64,000 bases of DNA, from contig NC_057861.1 of NCBI RefSeq assembly GCF_019393635.1, positions 741,510,732 through 741,574,731 on the forward strand, given 5' to 3'. The notes beneath the pieces are model-generated. The model was not told the origin of the DNA and did not search any database. It was given only the letters and a program-made list of their open reading frames with translations. The DNA is from Dromiciops gliroides. Its lineage: Eukaryota > Chordata > Mammalia > Microbiotheria > Microbiotheriidae. Of the stretch, positions 1 through 10,905 are shown in pieces; position 1 is the first letter of the stretch; the number at the start of each line of letters is the position of its first letter. The position numbers and the translations under genes are program-made.

Positions 1-190
1 TCTGCTCACTTCACTCAGCATCAGTTCATCCAAGTCTTTCCATGTTTTTCTGAAATTTTCCTGCTCATCATTTCTTTATAGTACACTAATATCCCATTGG
101 ATTCATATACCACAACTTGTTCAGCCATTCCCCAGTTAATGGACATCCCCTTAATTTCCAATTCTTTGCCAATATTCATTATTTTTAAAT
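1..190 (-). mobile_element. L1 LINE, 3' end of ORF2 (fragment)
   Basis: The reverse complement reads like the C-terminal part of L1 ORF2 (AKNW-P-G-P...EWLNK-WY...YYAI-NDE) and matches the better preserved L1 copy at 16340-17262. It is cut by the left window edge. Confidence 0.75.
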
Positions 191-302
191 CCCAGTAATC
201 TTCCATTAATTCATGAACCAACCACATTTTATTTAGCTATTTCCCATCTACAAATATCAATTTGCTTCTCCTTCTTTTCTATTACAAAAGATAATGCCAT
301 GG

Positions 303-445
303 TTTTTTTGGTGAGGCAATTGGGGTTAAGTGACTTGCCCAGGGTCACACAGCTAGTAAGTGTTAAGTATCTGAGGTTGGATTTGAACTCAGGTACTCCT
401 GAATCCAAGGCTGGTGCTCTATCTACTGCGCCATCTAGCTGCCCC
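303..445 (-). mobile_element. tRNA-derived CORE-SINE (WALLSI/WSINE-like)
   Basis: Complete element in minus orientation: T-run, CORE segment (gggttaagtgacttgccc), B-box complement, and head ending ctagctgcccc. A 12-bp target duplication agataatgccat flanks it at 289-300 and 447-458. Confidence 0.9.
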
Positions 446-834
446 AAGATAATGCCATTTTTTAAAAAAGTTATTCTAGTTGTAAAACTCTGGCCATAAG
501 TCTGAGACAGGGAATACTTAAGTATTGACTCAACCCAACCAGGGACATTGGGAAGTGGGCAACTGGAAGAGAAAAGAAACTGAAGAATCTAAGAAAATAT
601 GGTAATCAGGAGGCAATGCAGTATAGTGAAAAGAGGAACTCTTTCATTTTTGTTTCTGTGTCCCCAGTGCAAATTGTACAGAGCTTTTAAAAAGGTGAAT
701 TGTTATTACCTGGGATTCCTTTAGGAATGGGAACCAGCTCAACAGTTGCTCAGGCGTGACACCCTATCGCCAGGAGAAACTGTCCCCTTGGATGCTGCTC
801 TAGGGAGGTGAGGAACGTGTCAGTTCCAAGCCCC
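446..834. other. No gene or clear repeat recognised
   Basis: Ordinary non-coding sequence. No exon, RNA gene or intact element is visible. Confidence 0.4.
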
Positions 835-978
835 AGGAGTTAACACACTCGCTGTGACCTTGGGGAAATTGCATAGCATCTTTGGGCTTTGGTTTTCTCA
901 TCTGTGAAATGAAGGGGTTGGATTAGTTGATCTCTCAGGCCCCCTTCAGTTCTAGCATTCTGTGATTCTCTGACTCCT
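835..978 (+). mobile_element. MIR-like SINE fragment
   Basis: Contains the CORE-like gtgaccttggggaaatt, then ggttttctcatctgtgaaatg and a 'ttcagttctagcattctgtg' tail, as in old MIR/THER SINEs. Confidence 0.65.
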
Positions 979-1245
979 CTATTTGTTCTCTAATCTCCAG
1001 CCCTTGTACCATCCAGAGCATAGTAATTAAGTCCCCTTGCAGCTGTAATTAATTTCCAGATGTTAAATGCACAGTGGTCCTGCCCGACTGCTCTTAAAGA
1101 CCCAGAAGAAATTAGACAGAGGTTTTTGTTTGGGGGACCATGGGGCAAAAGTGCAAATACAGGATATTTCAGCAGGTGGGGCTCAGCCAGGAGTGAATCC
1201 ATTTAACCTCATTCCTCATAGTGAGGAAGATGTAATAAAAGGGAA

Positions 1246-1965
1246 ATAATGCCGACTTTCTCTTTCTTCCTTCTATTCTCTTCCTTCCTTCTATTCTCTT
1301 CTTTCCTTCTTTTTTTTTACTATCTTTTTTCCTTCTTTCTTTTTCCTTTTCTTTCTTCCCTCCTTCCTTTCTTTGCTTCTTCTATACATTCCTTCCTTCC
1401 TCCCTCCCTTCCTTTCTCCTTCCCTTCCTTCCCCTCTTCCTTTTTTCTTCCTTCCTTCTTTGCTTTCTTCCTCCTTCCCTTCCTCTTTCTCTTTCCTTCC
1501 TGCCTTCCTCCCTTCTCCCTCCTTTCCTTTCCTTCCTTTCTTTCTTTCCTTCTTCTTCCCTCCTCCTTCCTTCCTCTTTCCTCCCTTCACTTACTCCTTC
1601 CTTCTTCCCTCTCCCCTTCCTCCCTCTTCCTACCTCCCTCTCTTCCTCCCTCCCTCCCTTTCCTTCCTCCTGCCCTCCTCTCTCCTCTCTCCCCCTTACT
1701 TCTTCCTTTCTTTCCTTTCTTCTTCCCTCCTCCTTCCTTCCTCTTTCCTTCCTTTTTCTCTTCCTTCTTTCCTTCACTCCTTGCTTCTTCCTTCTTCCCT
1801 CTTCCCTTCCTCCCTCTTCCCTCCTCCCTCTCTTTCCTCCACTCCTCCCTCCCTTCCTTTTTCCCTGACCTTCCTCCCTTTCTTCCTGCAGCACTCCTCT
1901 CTCCTCCCTCCTCCCTCCCTTCCTTCTTTCCTTCCCTTCCTCCCTTATAGCATGGCTCTTCTCTC
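1246..1965 (+). repeat. Polypyrimidine tract, degenerate (TTCC)n
   Basis: About 715 bp that is almost wholly C/T on the + strand, made of TTCC, CTCC and TTTC words with few interruptions. Long open frames across it (Ser/Phe/Pro/Leu on +, Lys/Arg/Gly/Glu on -) reflect the tetranucleotide composition and are not genes. The GGAA-rich minus strand can in principle form triplex DNA. Confidence 0.95.
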
Positions 1966-2980
1966 TTAGATTAAAGGTTAGCACCTGTCAAGTTCCTGCA
2001 GTCAGAACACTAATAAAACAGCAGTAAGCCAGCTGTGAAAACAAAGAATATTGCCTTTTCTACTTCCTACAAACCAAAAAGAGAGAGAGACTAGATTACA
2101 GATCAATGGAAGTAAACAGGAGGAAGCCCCTTCATCTAGCTGTTTGAGCTTTGAGGATTTATCTCCGTATCTACATTATTTATTCTACAACCTCTAGTTG
2201 TGGGGCAAATCTTCAGCCAAGAAGGGGGAGAGGAAAGGCAGGCTTGTTTAATGCAGTGTAGCAGGTTGGCCCCCAGGAAAGCCACAGGAAATGGGGGTGC
2301 TGAATGGATAATAATACTCCCAGCATTGCCTCCCTTTGACTCATCTGCTTTCATCTCATTCAAAAGTCCCCATTTGCTCCTCAGTTCCCCTCCATGTTGT
2401 TCACCAGCTTCCTCAGCCTCGAGTTCATAGCTAAGCAAACAGTAAAATTTGATCAGATGAAAGCTAACGTCAAAAGCATTCCATGTGTACCAGGGCATGC
2501 CACATTGGGCTCCCAGCTCAGACCCTCCAACCCCCTTCAGGTTCGAGTCTGTTTCCTCTCTTCTCAGTCTCCAGTGACTGAAGGGTGTTGGGCAAAGACG
2601 TCCTTTGACTTGATAAAAACCTCCCTTCTCCATCCACTGCAGGGACAGGAGATTACGAGTGTCCTTCAGAGCAGTTCACTTGAGGTCTTCCTTTTTGCTC
2701 TTGCTGGGCAGGAGCATGCCAGGCTGGCCCCAGGACAGGCTACGTAAATGCTGCTTGATTCCCTTGTCAACCAGTCTTCACGAACAGAGTCCCCAAAGAT
2801 GCTTTCTTCTCCACTGGCCCACGTCTCCCCATCATCATTCAGGCCAACTGGCTCACTGTCTGTCACCGAAAGAAAGACCACAGCCTGCCTCTGCAGCCAC
2901 TCCCCAGCCTGGTGTCACAGGTCTTCTCCCTCCCTGGTAGAGATGCCTACAAAATGTGCCCAAGCAGGAAGTGGGAACAG
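1966..2980. other. Intergenic, no gene recognised
   Basis: Unique-looking sequence with several modest open frames on both strands (up to 165 codons). None shows a recognisable domain, and splice signals do not organise them. Confidence 0.4.
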
Positions 2981-3160
2981 CTAGGTGGAACAGTGAAAAG
3001 AACAATGACCTTGCAGCTAAAAGACTTGGGTTTGGATCCCGGCTTTCCCATTTACTCAGCTATGTGACCACGGCACTGAGCCTCAGTTTTCTCAACTCTA
3101 AAATGGGAATAATACAACTTGCCTTGCTTAGTTTGTCACGAGGCTATTGAGAGGAGAACG
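2981..3160 (+). mobile_element. MIR/THER1-like SINE
   Basis: Head cagctaggtggaacagtg, CORE ctcagctatgtgaccacgg, then cctcagttttctcaactct and aaaatgggaataata. Old and diverged. Confidence 0.8.
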
Positions 3161-3825
3161 TTTGTTTTTAAATCACAGTGCACAACACAAATGTGAGTGA
3201 TTCATTAATTCAGAGTTTGAGGGAACTTTTAGGAAAAGGGACTAGTTGGTCATGATATCTCACATACTTCCTGCTCCGGGGTAGCTGTCTTCTGAGGGAC
3301 CAGCGTCCTGTCTAGATGAGTGGAAGAAGGCAGCCACTCTCCCTATCGGGCAATCCTGAAAAATGTCCTCTAAATCAGGGATATTTTAGTTGCTGTTTTC
3401 TTCTCTCAACCCCCACATTCCTAATGGCCATTACCAAATATAAGCTGGAGTGTTTTACCCTTTCACCTCTGAGCCTTCTGGCCTCGGTGCTCTGTCATCC
3501 TGATTGTTGACAGCCCCCCCCCCATTCCCCCCCACGCCCTCCCCCTGCCTGCTTTCTCAGGAAGACCACACCCTTTCTTCACTTCATCCAGACTCTCCAG
3601 CCATCTCCTCAACATTCTGACCAAATGCATCGTTATGGTGGGTGGATCCTTTCTACCCGACGCCACTCCAGTATTCCAGTTGGAGAGTCATCATCAAATT
3701 AACTCTGCCATTGTTCCTGAGAGGTGTGTATCAATCTACTCCCCTACATCCCTACACACCATCCCAGTAACTTTCACGACAAAAGTTGTCCTCCATGGAC
3801 ACTGGTGGGTTGTCTGCCCTTATTA
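3161..3825. other. Intergenic, C-run rich
   Basis: No gene seen. Contains short C homopolymers around 3513-3545. Confidence 0.35.
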
Positions 3826-3915
3826 GACTATAGGCTCATTGAAGGCAGGAGTTGGCTTTGTTTTTCTATTTGTAGCCAATCATTTAGCACAGAGCTTGTC
3901 AAACAATAAGGCCAA
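3826..3915 (+). mobile_element. L2-like LINE 3' end fragment
   Basis: Pattern 'agactataggctcattgaaggcagg ... agcacagagcttgtcaa', split here by diverged bases, resembles the L2 3' terminus (aagctccttgagggcag ... gcctggcacatagta). Confidence 0.6.
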
Positions 3916-4208
3916 AAATAACTAAAACCTATTCTTTAATTTATTTATTGGTCAGAAGACTCTTTGCCACATCCTACCTAGGAAGTTAGGCCTCCAGATC
4001 TTAGATTGGGGTGGACTAGGATTTATCCAGTTTGCACGAGCATCTCAAAATGCCCTCCCTCTCCTCTTCCCCCTCAGTAAACAGCAAGGAAGATATGTTC
4101 AAATTTAAGACCAATTTCAGAGGGCAGGGAGAGGTGTTAGGGAATAATATGCCTTGTAGGTCTAGGACACACCAAGGCTATGCCTGGGGAGGCCATCACT
4201 GAGAGGGA

Positions 4209-4275
4209 GGATAGCATTAGCATTAATTAACCCTAATTAATTAGCATTAATGCTATCCCTAACCCTAACTCTAAC
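4209..4275. repeat. Quasi-palindrome next to a telomere-like CCCTAA stub
   Basis: ggatagcattagcattaatt is mirrored by aattagcattaatgctatcc around a short centre, with one internal block (GCAT/ATGC) flipped. It is followed by ccctaaccctaactctaac, three degenerate telomere-type units. Confidence 0.6.
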
Positions 4276-4499
4276 AACCAGGCCAGGGAGGAGTTCATCT
4301 CATGTGGCCATTGGGGTCGTGTGAAGCATTTGAAAGCAGGCCTCCTGGTTAACTAACTAGTCTTGCTAACCAGATGTTAAGCTCGGTCATTTCTACCTAC
4401 AGAATTACAAGGAGTTTCAATGCCCTCTAAATTTCAGCACCCTGGGGCCATGACCCAACTAGCTTGCCCTAGTTACATCTCCATCCCTGCCCTAAATAT

Positions 4500-4795
4500 T
4501 CTAGTTTGGCATCTAAACTAGAAGAGATTTTTACAGAGTGCACAGACTTCAGCAATAAATGGAAACATTAGCTATAAAGCAAATGGAAAAGTCACCAAAG
4601 CATTACCATTCCAAGCAGTGCCATAATAAACCACCAACAACTTACAGTTTCCCTGCATCCTCGTTAATTGACTAAATGCAGTGTTACAGTGTTCGCATTC
4701 TGCCCCATTCCGATTTGCAATAAAATCACCACCTTGGCATAAGAAACACATTTAACGACATGACACTAATAGGGTTAGAAATTTCCTTGGTGAGT
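4500..4795. other. Repeat-free AT-rich segment (possible conserved non-coding DNA)
   Basis: No SINE, LINE or simple repeat recognised. Composition contrasts with the repeat-dense flanks. Open frames are short. Possible enhancer-type DNA, by inference only. Confidence 0.3.
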
Positions 4796-5126
4796 ATTAA
4801 TAATTTATCCTACCATTCATTCTTATAAATGCTGTTTGTGTTCCCCAAATAACAACCGAGTCGCCGAGATGTGAGTCCATCAATCCTTGTTCTGTTTGCA
4901 ATGGGGAACCCAGCATCTGATCTGGCCTACAGAGAAACTGCAGGGAAACTTGGGGACTTGGGAGCAGGGAGAGTATATCATTCATCCAATGTGCAATCAT
5001 TAAGCACCTGCTATATGCCAAGCATTGTGATAGGAGCTGAGAATGGGCCATGCCTTTGGGGTTTTCTAGGGTAAGGGAACAACCTGAGCACAGGTTATCA
5101 TAATTAATAATAATGATAATTATTAT

Positions 5127-5374
5127 TATTGTTGAGTCATTTCAAATCACATCCAACTCTTTGTGACCCCAGTTGGGGTTTTCTTGGCAGAGACACTGGA
5201 ATGGTTTGCCATTTCCTTCTCTGGCTCATTTTACAGATGAGGAAACTGAGGCAAACAGGGTTAAGTGGCTTGGCCAGGGACACACAGCTGGTAAATGTCT
5301 GAGGCCAGATTCGAACTCAGGTCTTCCTAATTCGAGGTCCAGCACTCTACCCTCTGTGCCACCTCACTACCCCT
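5127..5374 (-). mobile_element. Mar1-type SINE with RTE/Bov-B-like tail
   Basis: Minus orientation: tail gtgaccccagttggggtttt, cttggcagagacactggaat and gtttgccatttccttctc, then CORE and tRNA-like head. The same tail occurs at 5843-6090, 12462-12716 and 37090-37325. Confidence 0.85.
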
Positions 5375-5375
5375 G

Positions 5376-5587
5376 ATAATACTGATAGCCACTTCGTATA
5401 TGTGATGTCATTTGAACATCACATCAACCCTGTGAGGTAGGCGCTATTATGATGCCTATTTTATAGATGAGGACTTGGACACAGAGGTCAGGATCACTCA
5501 ACTGTAGTAACTGTCTGAGGGAGGATTCAAACTCAGAACCTCCCCATTCTAGGTGCAGGCCTCTGGCCACAGTGCCACCTAGCTGTC
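5376..5587 (-). mobile_element. MIR/THER1-like SINE
   Basis: Minus orientation: caaccctgtgaggtaggcgc, attttatagatgaggac and a head ending gccacctagctgtc. Confidence 0.75.
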
Positions 5588-5666
5588 AACATACAGAACA
5601 TACACAAAGTAACATGAGAGAGAAGGAGACCTTGGAAAGGACATGGCACCTGAGCTTTTATTACTC

Positions 5667-5810
5667 TTTTTTTTTCAGGGCAATGAGGCTTAAGTGACTT
5701 GCCCAAGGTCACACAGCTAGTAAGTATCAAGTGTCTAAGGTCAGATTTGAACTCAGGTCCTCCTGAATCCAAGGCTGGTGCTCTGTGCACTGTGCCACCT
5801 AGCTGGCCCC
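5667..5810 (-). mobile_element. tRNA-derived CORE-SINE (WALLSI/WSINE-like)
   Basis: Complete minus-strand copy. Near-perfect 15-bp target duplication gcacctgagctttta (5646-5660) and gcacctaagctttta (5812-5826). Confidence 0.9.
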
Positions 5811-5842
5811 AGCACCTAAGCTTTTAAAAGAAGACAGAGATA

Positions 5843-6090
5843 AATGAAAGGACAACCAGGTAGCAATATAGTGCATTGAACTGTGGGCCTGGAGTCAGGA
5901 AGACATATCTCCCTGGCCTCAGACACTTGACCAGCTGCATGACCCTGGGCAAGTCATTTCACTACATGTGCCTCCGTTTCTTCATTTGTAAGATGAACTG
6001 GAGAAGGAAATGATAAACCATCCCAGTATCTCTGACAAGAAAACCCCAGACAGGGTCATGAAGAGTCAGGCCCAGCTGAACAAGAGATAA
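5843..6090 (+). mobile_element. Mar1-type SINE with RTE/Bov-B-like tail
   Basis: tRNA-like head, CORE (gaccctgggcaagtcattt), then gagaaggaaatgataaacca, ctgacaagaaaaccccagac and gggtcatgaagagtcagg. Confidence 0.85.
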
Positions 6091-6420
6091 AGGAGATGCA
6101 TGATGGGTTGACTGATCGCACTGGAACAACCTTCAAAAAAGGCAAGGTCACCATCATGCCATGATGGAACCTTGTGGTCAGTCAGTCATGAACTTGTTTG
6201 GTGGGAGGACGGATGTTGGGGCTCCGGCTCCTGAACTCTTCTGAGCGAGGGTGCCAGAAACCCCCCATAAGCCACGAATATTGGACGTCATGATGACTGT
6301 GCTCCCTGACTGGATGCTCCCCCCTCCTCATCTCCCCTTCATGGCTTCCCTGGGTTCCCTCAGAACCCAACAAAAATCCCACTTTCTGCAAGATCCCCCT
6401 TATTGATAGGCTCTGCCTCG

Positions 6421-6580
6421 GGGCGGCTAGGTGGCGCAGTGGATAAAGCACTGGCCCTGGATTCAGGAGTACCTCAGTTCAAATCCGGCCTCAGACACTT
6501 GACACTTACTAGCTGTGTGACCCTGGGCAAGTCACTTAACCCCCATTGCCCCGCCAAAAAAAACAAAAAAAAGATATTGG
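6421..6580 (+). mobile_element. tRNA-derived CORE-SINE (WALLSI/WSINE-like)
   Basis: Complete plus-strand copy with A-rich tail. Target duplication gataggctctgcc at 6405-6417 and 6581-6593. Confidence 0.9.
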
Positions 6581-6649
6581 GATAGGCTCTGCCCTCTGAC
6601 TATCTACAATCCAGCCTCTCCATGTACGATCGTAGGTAGTTGTTTACAT

Positions 6650-6785
6650 AGCTTTTGCACGTCTCCACCATTGGACTCCCTGAGAGCGTGGTTTGGCGTA
6701 TGCCCTTCTCTGTATTCCCGGCACTTGGCACAGTATCTAGCACATAGCGAGTACTTAACAAATGTTTGTTGACTTGACTTTAATC
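6650..6785 (+). mobile_element. L2-like LINE 3' end fragment
   Basis: ctgtattcccggcacttggc, acagtatctagcacatagcg and agtacttaacaaatgtttgt match the L2 3' terminus pattern. Confidence 0.7.
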
Positions 6786-7149
6786 AAGCATCAGCAGGCT
6801 GATATCCCAGGCTCTCAGCAGCCCCCCAAGAAGTAGCTGGGATGCTCAGACCATCTCTCCATCTCAGCTTTTCAAAGTCTGCTCTGAAAAAGACAGGGAG
6901 GGAGGTGACAGAAACCCCCTCACCCATTCAGCTCTAAAAGGAAAGGAGGTGGGATAATGACCGCACACAAAACAAGGCTAAGAAAGACTGGGTTATGCAC
7001 AACACCTTTACCATCACAGCAGATCTCTTGTAAATCAGTCTATTTCTAAGGCTGACTTCTTCCTCCTTGGAAATTGCCAACCCTCTCCCTTCCATGAATG
7101 CTTTCTGTAAGCTGACCCCAGCTGAGCCTGTCTCAGTTGTGTCATCACT

Positions 7150-7345
7150 CAGAGCTCATAGATCTAAAGATGGAGGAGACCTCAGAAGCCATTGAGTTCA
7201 ATCCCTTCATTTTACAGATGAGGAAACTGAGGCTCAGAGAGGTTATAAGTGACTCGTTTAATGTCACACAAGTAGAAAGCATGAAAGGTGGGGCTGGAAA
7301 CCAAATCATCTGACTCCAGAGTTGCTGGTCTTTCCTCTGGGCCAC
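7150..7345 (-). mobile_element. MIR-like SINE
   Basis: Minus orientation with tcattttacagatgaggaaa, ctgaggctcagagaggtta and atctgactccagagttgctg. Confidence 0.75.
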
Positions 7346-7627
7346 CTACCTTCCCTTAGTCTTTAATTCTGCACGGCGGACACTCCTTCCCTCCAGAGTG
7401 TAATCCAACAATGCCCTCTCTCATCCTGACAACCATTATCCATTGTCACCCAACATGCTGAGGGCTTTCTTCTAGTTCTGTTGCTATTGCATGGATTCAT
7501 GTAGCATGTGAGTTGTCCATTGGCCAAATCTCACTCTGACCCATCTTCTTTTCTGGTCTTGCACCTCTTTGATAGCATCTTTAATTCACTTCTCTTGCCC
7601 AATTTTAGCTAATAATAACAACAATAG

Positions 7628-7858
7628 CCAGTAGTCAGTCACTAAACATTTATATAGCACCTACTATGTGCCAAGCACTGTGCTAAGCACTTTACAAATA
7701 TTATCTCACTTGATCCTTACAACAACCCTGTGCGGAGGTGCAAGGTTAAGCAACTTGCCCAGGGTCACACAGTGAGCAAATGTCCAAGGCTAGAGTTGAA
7801 CTCAGGTCTTTCTGACTCCAGGCTCTGTGCTCTATCCACTGTGCTACCCAGCAGCTAA
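7628..7858 (-). mobile_element. THER1/MIR-like SINE, near full length
   Basis: Minus orientation: tatatagcacctactatgtg, ccaagcactgtgctaagcac, cttgcccagggtcacacag and ctctatccactgtgctaccc. Confidence 0.85.
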
Positions 7859-7966
7859 TAATGTGTTGCAATTGACCACATGTGGCTCTATTTTCCTTTA
7901 GATGATGTTCAACTGTAATTGTCCATAGACCATGTTTTCCCACAACTTACAGATGCAGAACATTAC

Positions 7967-8118
7967 TTTTTTTTTTTTTTTGGTGGGGCAATGAGGGTTA
8001 AGTGACTTGCCCAGGGTCACACAGCTAGTAAGTGTCAAGTTTCTGATGTCAGATTTGAACTCAGGTCTTCCTGAATCCAAGACTGGTGCTTTATCCACTG
8101 TGCCACCTAGCTGTCCCC
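7967..8118 (-). mobile_element. CORE-SINE, first of a same-site pair
   Basis: Complete minus-strand copy, ending ccacctagctgtcccc. Flanked by copies of agaacattactttt (about 7956-7969) and agagcattacttttt (8119-8133). The next SINE begins at the second copy. Confidence 0.92.
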
Positions 8119-8133
8119 AGAGCATTACTTTTT

Positions 8134-8287
8134 CTTTTTTTTCTTTTTTTTAGTGAGGCAATTGGGGTTAAGTGACTTGCCCAGGGTCACACAGCTAGTT
8201 AAGTGTTAAGTGTCTGAGGCTGGATTTGAACTCAGGTCCTCCTGAATCCAGGGCTGGTGCTCTATCCACTGCGCCACCTAGCTGCCC
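8134..8287 (-). mobile_element. CORE-SINE, second of a same-site pair
   Basis: Complete minus-strand copy ending cacctagctgccc. A third copy of the target word agaacattacttttt follows at 8288-8302. Its CORE differs from the neighbour at several positions, so it is a separate insertion rather than a recent duplication. Confidence 0.92.
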
Positions 8288-8302
8288 AGAACATTACTTT
8301 TT

Positions 8303-8973
8303 AACTGAAGAAGAACAATCTCCACAATGAGAAGAGCCTAGAAACCATCTTAGCCAGCAAACACTAGGTCTCCTTGCCAAATAGAGATATGGAAGCCAAA
8401 TACAACACGGGTTTAGATTATGGGCGATACTAGCTCATTAACTTGTGAGAAACAGAGGGGGGAAAACGAGCTTAAAGAAAGCGTGTCTCAAGACTGAGCT
8501 AAGAAGTCATTCCAAAGGTATTTAAAAATGAAGCTGGAAGGGAGAACAACAAACAAATAAAAGATAGAAAAGATCTGTAAAGATTTTTATATCCCACTCT
8601 TTTCACCATCAGTAAAAGTCCCCCACCACATCTGGACTCCAGCACCTCACACTCTGAGATGGTGAATGAGGAAATAAAAAATACCACTGGGAATAAACAA
8701 GAAATGGAAAGAGCAACATCACTCAAAACCGACAACCGTGAGGATGCTGAGGAACTGGTCTTAATGGCATGAAAAGGAGGGAGGATACCAAATGTTTGGC
8801 TAAAATTCTAATGCTTAGTACATAGTAGGGATTTAATAAATGTTGACTTACTGACAGCTTGCCTTCCCAAAGCTGAGAACTGATGGGCGTGCATCCTATA
8901 TTTCCCCCTGCTAGTCCATCCTCATGGGATGCAGTGTCCCACTCACAGTGGATGCTCAATAAATAGTAGTTGT
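8303..8973. other. Intergenic, no gene recognised
   Basis: Unique-looking sequence. A short L2/MIR tail-like piece (agtacatagtagggatttaa) lies near 8816. No exon is supported. Confidence 0.35.
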
Positions 8974-9124
8974 GGGGCAGCTAGGTGGCACAGTGGATAG
9001 ATCACTGGCCCTGGAGTCAGGAGGACCTGAGTTCAAATCCGGCCTCAGACACTTAACACTTATTAGCTATGTAACCCTGGGCAAGTCACTTAACCCCAAT
9101 TGCCTCACCAAAAAAAAAAAAAAA
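8974..9124 (+). mobile_element. tRNA-derived CORE-SINE (WALLSI/WSINE-like)
   Basis: Complete plus-strand copy with A(15) tail. The short word tagttg flanks both ends. Confidence 0.9.
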
Positions 9125-9359
9125 TTTTAGTTGCTTAGGTTGTTGCAGTAAAGAACACCATACTTTCAGCCAAAAAAAAAAAATGTTTCCTTGTTCTTCA
9201 ACAATGGGTCTGAAAGAGAAGGGAGCAGGAAGACAGTTGGGGTTGATGTCTGCAAGAAGGAACATGACTTTGACTCATACTAAAAGGCAAGAATGCCCAA
9301 GAATGTCCATTCCATGGAATGCTCAAGAAGTCAATGGCCATGTAAAGTTTTGCCCTTCT

Positions 9360-9700
9360 AGGGCCAGAGTTAGGGCTAGGGCTAGGTGAGGGGTTTTGAC
9401 TGCGTTAGAATTGGGGTTAGATTTTAAATTAGGACCAATGTTAGATCTAAGACTAGGACTGTGGTTTGAATTAGGAATAAGGGGGCAGCTAGGTGGCACA
9501 GTGGATAGAGCACCGGCCCTGGATTCAGGAGTACCTGAGTTCAAATGTGGCCTCAGACACTTAACACTTACTAGCTGTGTGACCCTAGGCAAGTCACTTA
9601 ACCCCATTGCCTCACAAAAAAAAAAAAAAAGAATTAGGGATAAGACTAGAATTAGGGTTTTGGCTAGAGTTAAGACTAGGCCTAGAAATAGAAATCCACG
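9360..9700 (+). repeat. Degenerate GTTAGG-type tandem repeat, split by a SINE
   Basis: Irregular units of the TTAGGG/CTAGGG type: gagttagggctagggctagg, ttagaattggggttag, attagggttttggctag. They continue on both sides of the SINE at 9482-9630. It could be an old interstitial telomere-like array or an unrelated minisatellite. Confidence 0.65.
9482..9630 (+). mobile_element. CORE-SINE inserted in the GTTAGG-type array
   Basis: Complete plus-strand copy with A tail. Target duplication gaattaggaataa (9468-9480) and gaattagggataa (9631-9643), itself made of the array sequence. Confidence 0.92.
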
Positions 9701-9860
9701 CTTTCAAATTTTGCCTCTTCTACTTACTATCTGTGTTGATTTGGGCAAGGCACTTAACTAACTTCTCTGGGTCTCAGTTTTCTTAATGCATATATTGGGT
9801 AGATTGGACTAGATCACGTCTCTGTTCCCTTTCAGCTCTAAATTTATTCTCCTATGATCC
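9701..9860 (+). mobile_element. MIR-like SINE fragment
   Basis: Contains gatttgggcaaggcactta, ctctgggtctcagttttctt and a 'ctttcagctctaaatt' tail. Confidence 0.6.
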
Positions 9861-9934
9861 ATGCAGTGAAATAATAAGGATATTTTTCCTCTTTCTTTTC
9901 ATACTAGTGGGAATGTTCGTGTTAGCCTTTAATT

Positions 9935-10136
9935 CAGGGGGGTTTACCCCTTCTTTGTACGTCCTGAATCTCTTTGGTAATCTAGTGAAGCCTATGGTCC
10001 TCTCTCAGAATAATGTTCTTAAATATTTGAAGGAAACGCTAAATTTCAGTTAAAGGTTAGTTAAAGTAAGGATTTTTTCCCATCCAAGTCCACGAACCCC
10101 TGAAATTTACCCAGGATCCCAGGTTAAGAACTCCTG
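9935..10136 (-). mobile_element. hAT-like non-autonomous DNA transposon
   Basis: Starts cagggggg and ends gttaagaactcctg, with ctaaatttcagttaaaggtt inside. The related element at 36832-37082 has the same ends in the opposite orientation. Confidence 0.55.
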
Positions 10137-10710
10137 CCTTCATTAAACCTGTCAGTCAGTGGTCTGACAGTCTTGGGAATGAGCAAGCCTTTGATGGAAT
10201 TGCAGACTCTGGGACTGTGAATCCAGCCGTGCTCCGAGTTTTGAAAGTACAAAATTGCTAGTATTTGAGGGACTTTTCCATTGCTGTCTATATTCTGAGA
10301 TTTCTGCTAACGTGATGTAATTACATTTCCTAAGTGTTATCTTTCAAATGAAAAGCTCACATATAAAACAATAAACCAGCTTGGGCATAGACTTGCCCGG
10401 ATAGTAAACTCTGTGAATATTTTTATAGAGATTAATTTTCCCTTTAATGCTTAAACTGTTATTATGCTATTTTATTCCAGACTGAACACAGGTCTTGTCA
10501 GCACAGGCCTGGGCAGTCCTGGAGTGGTCCTGGCCTAATCCAACAGCACCACCAGCAGACACTGCCAGGTTAGACGGCTAATGCTTGTCTCCTGCCACTG
10601 GACCAAGGCTCCCAGCTATCTCCATGCCTTCTCTGAGACTCCTATGTCTCATGTGGGCGGTGGAATGATTTTATACCTTAATTGTCTAATATCAAATTTC
10701 ATGGTGAGTC
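10137..10710. other. Repeat-free AT-rich segment (possible conserved non-coding DNA)
   Basis: About 400 bp (10190-10590) without recognisable repeats, rich in words such as ttacatttcctaagtgtta and ataaaacaataaaccagc. No coding frame. A candidate regulatory element on composition only. Confidence 0.35.
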
Positions 10711-10818
10711 TCTCCTCTCCTCTCCTCTCCTCTCCTCTCCTCTCCTCTCCTCTCCTCTCCTCTCCTCTCCTCTCCTCTCCTCTCCTCTCCTCTCCTCTCC
10801 TCTCCTCTCCTCTCCTCT
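10711..10818 (+). repeat. (TCTCC)n pentanucleotide microsatellite
   Basis: About 21 uninterrupted TCTCC units, then degenerate pyrimidine sequence to about 10905. Open frames across it are artefacts. Confidence 0.97.
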
Positions 10819-10905
10819 CTTCTCTCTCTTTCTCTTCTCTGTCTCTTTGTTCTCTCCCTTTTCTTTTCTTCTCTCTTCTCTCTGTCTCTCTCTCCTTTTC
10901 TTGAT

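Noticed and set aside
1249..1984. Long open frames (up to 233 codons) on both strands
   Set aside because: They lie wholly in a polypyrimidine tract. Residues are only those encoded by C/T or A/G codons.
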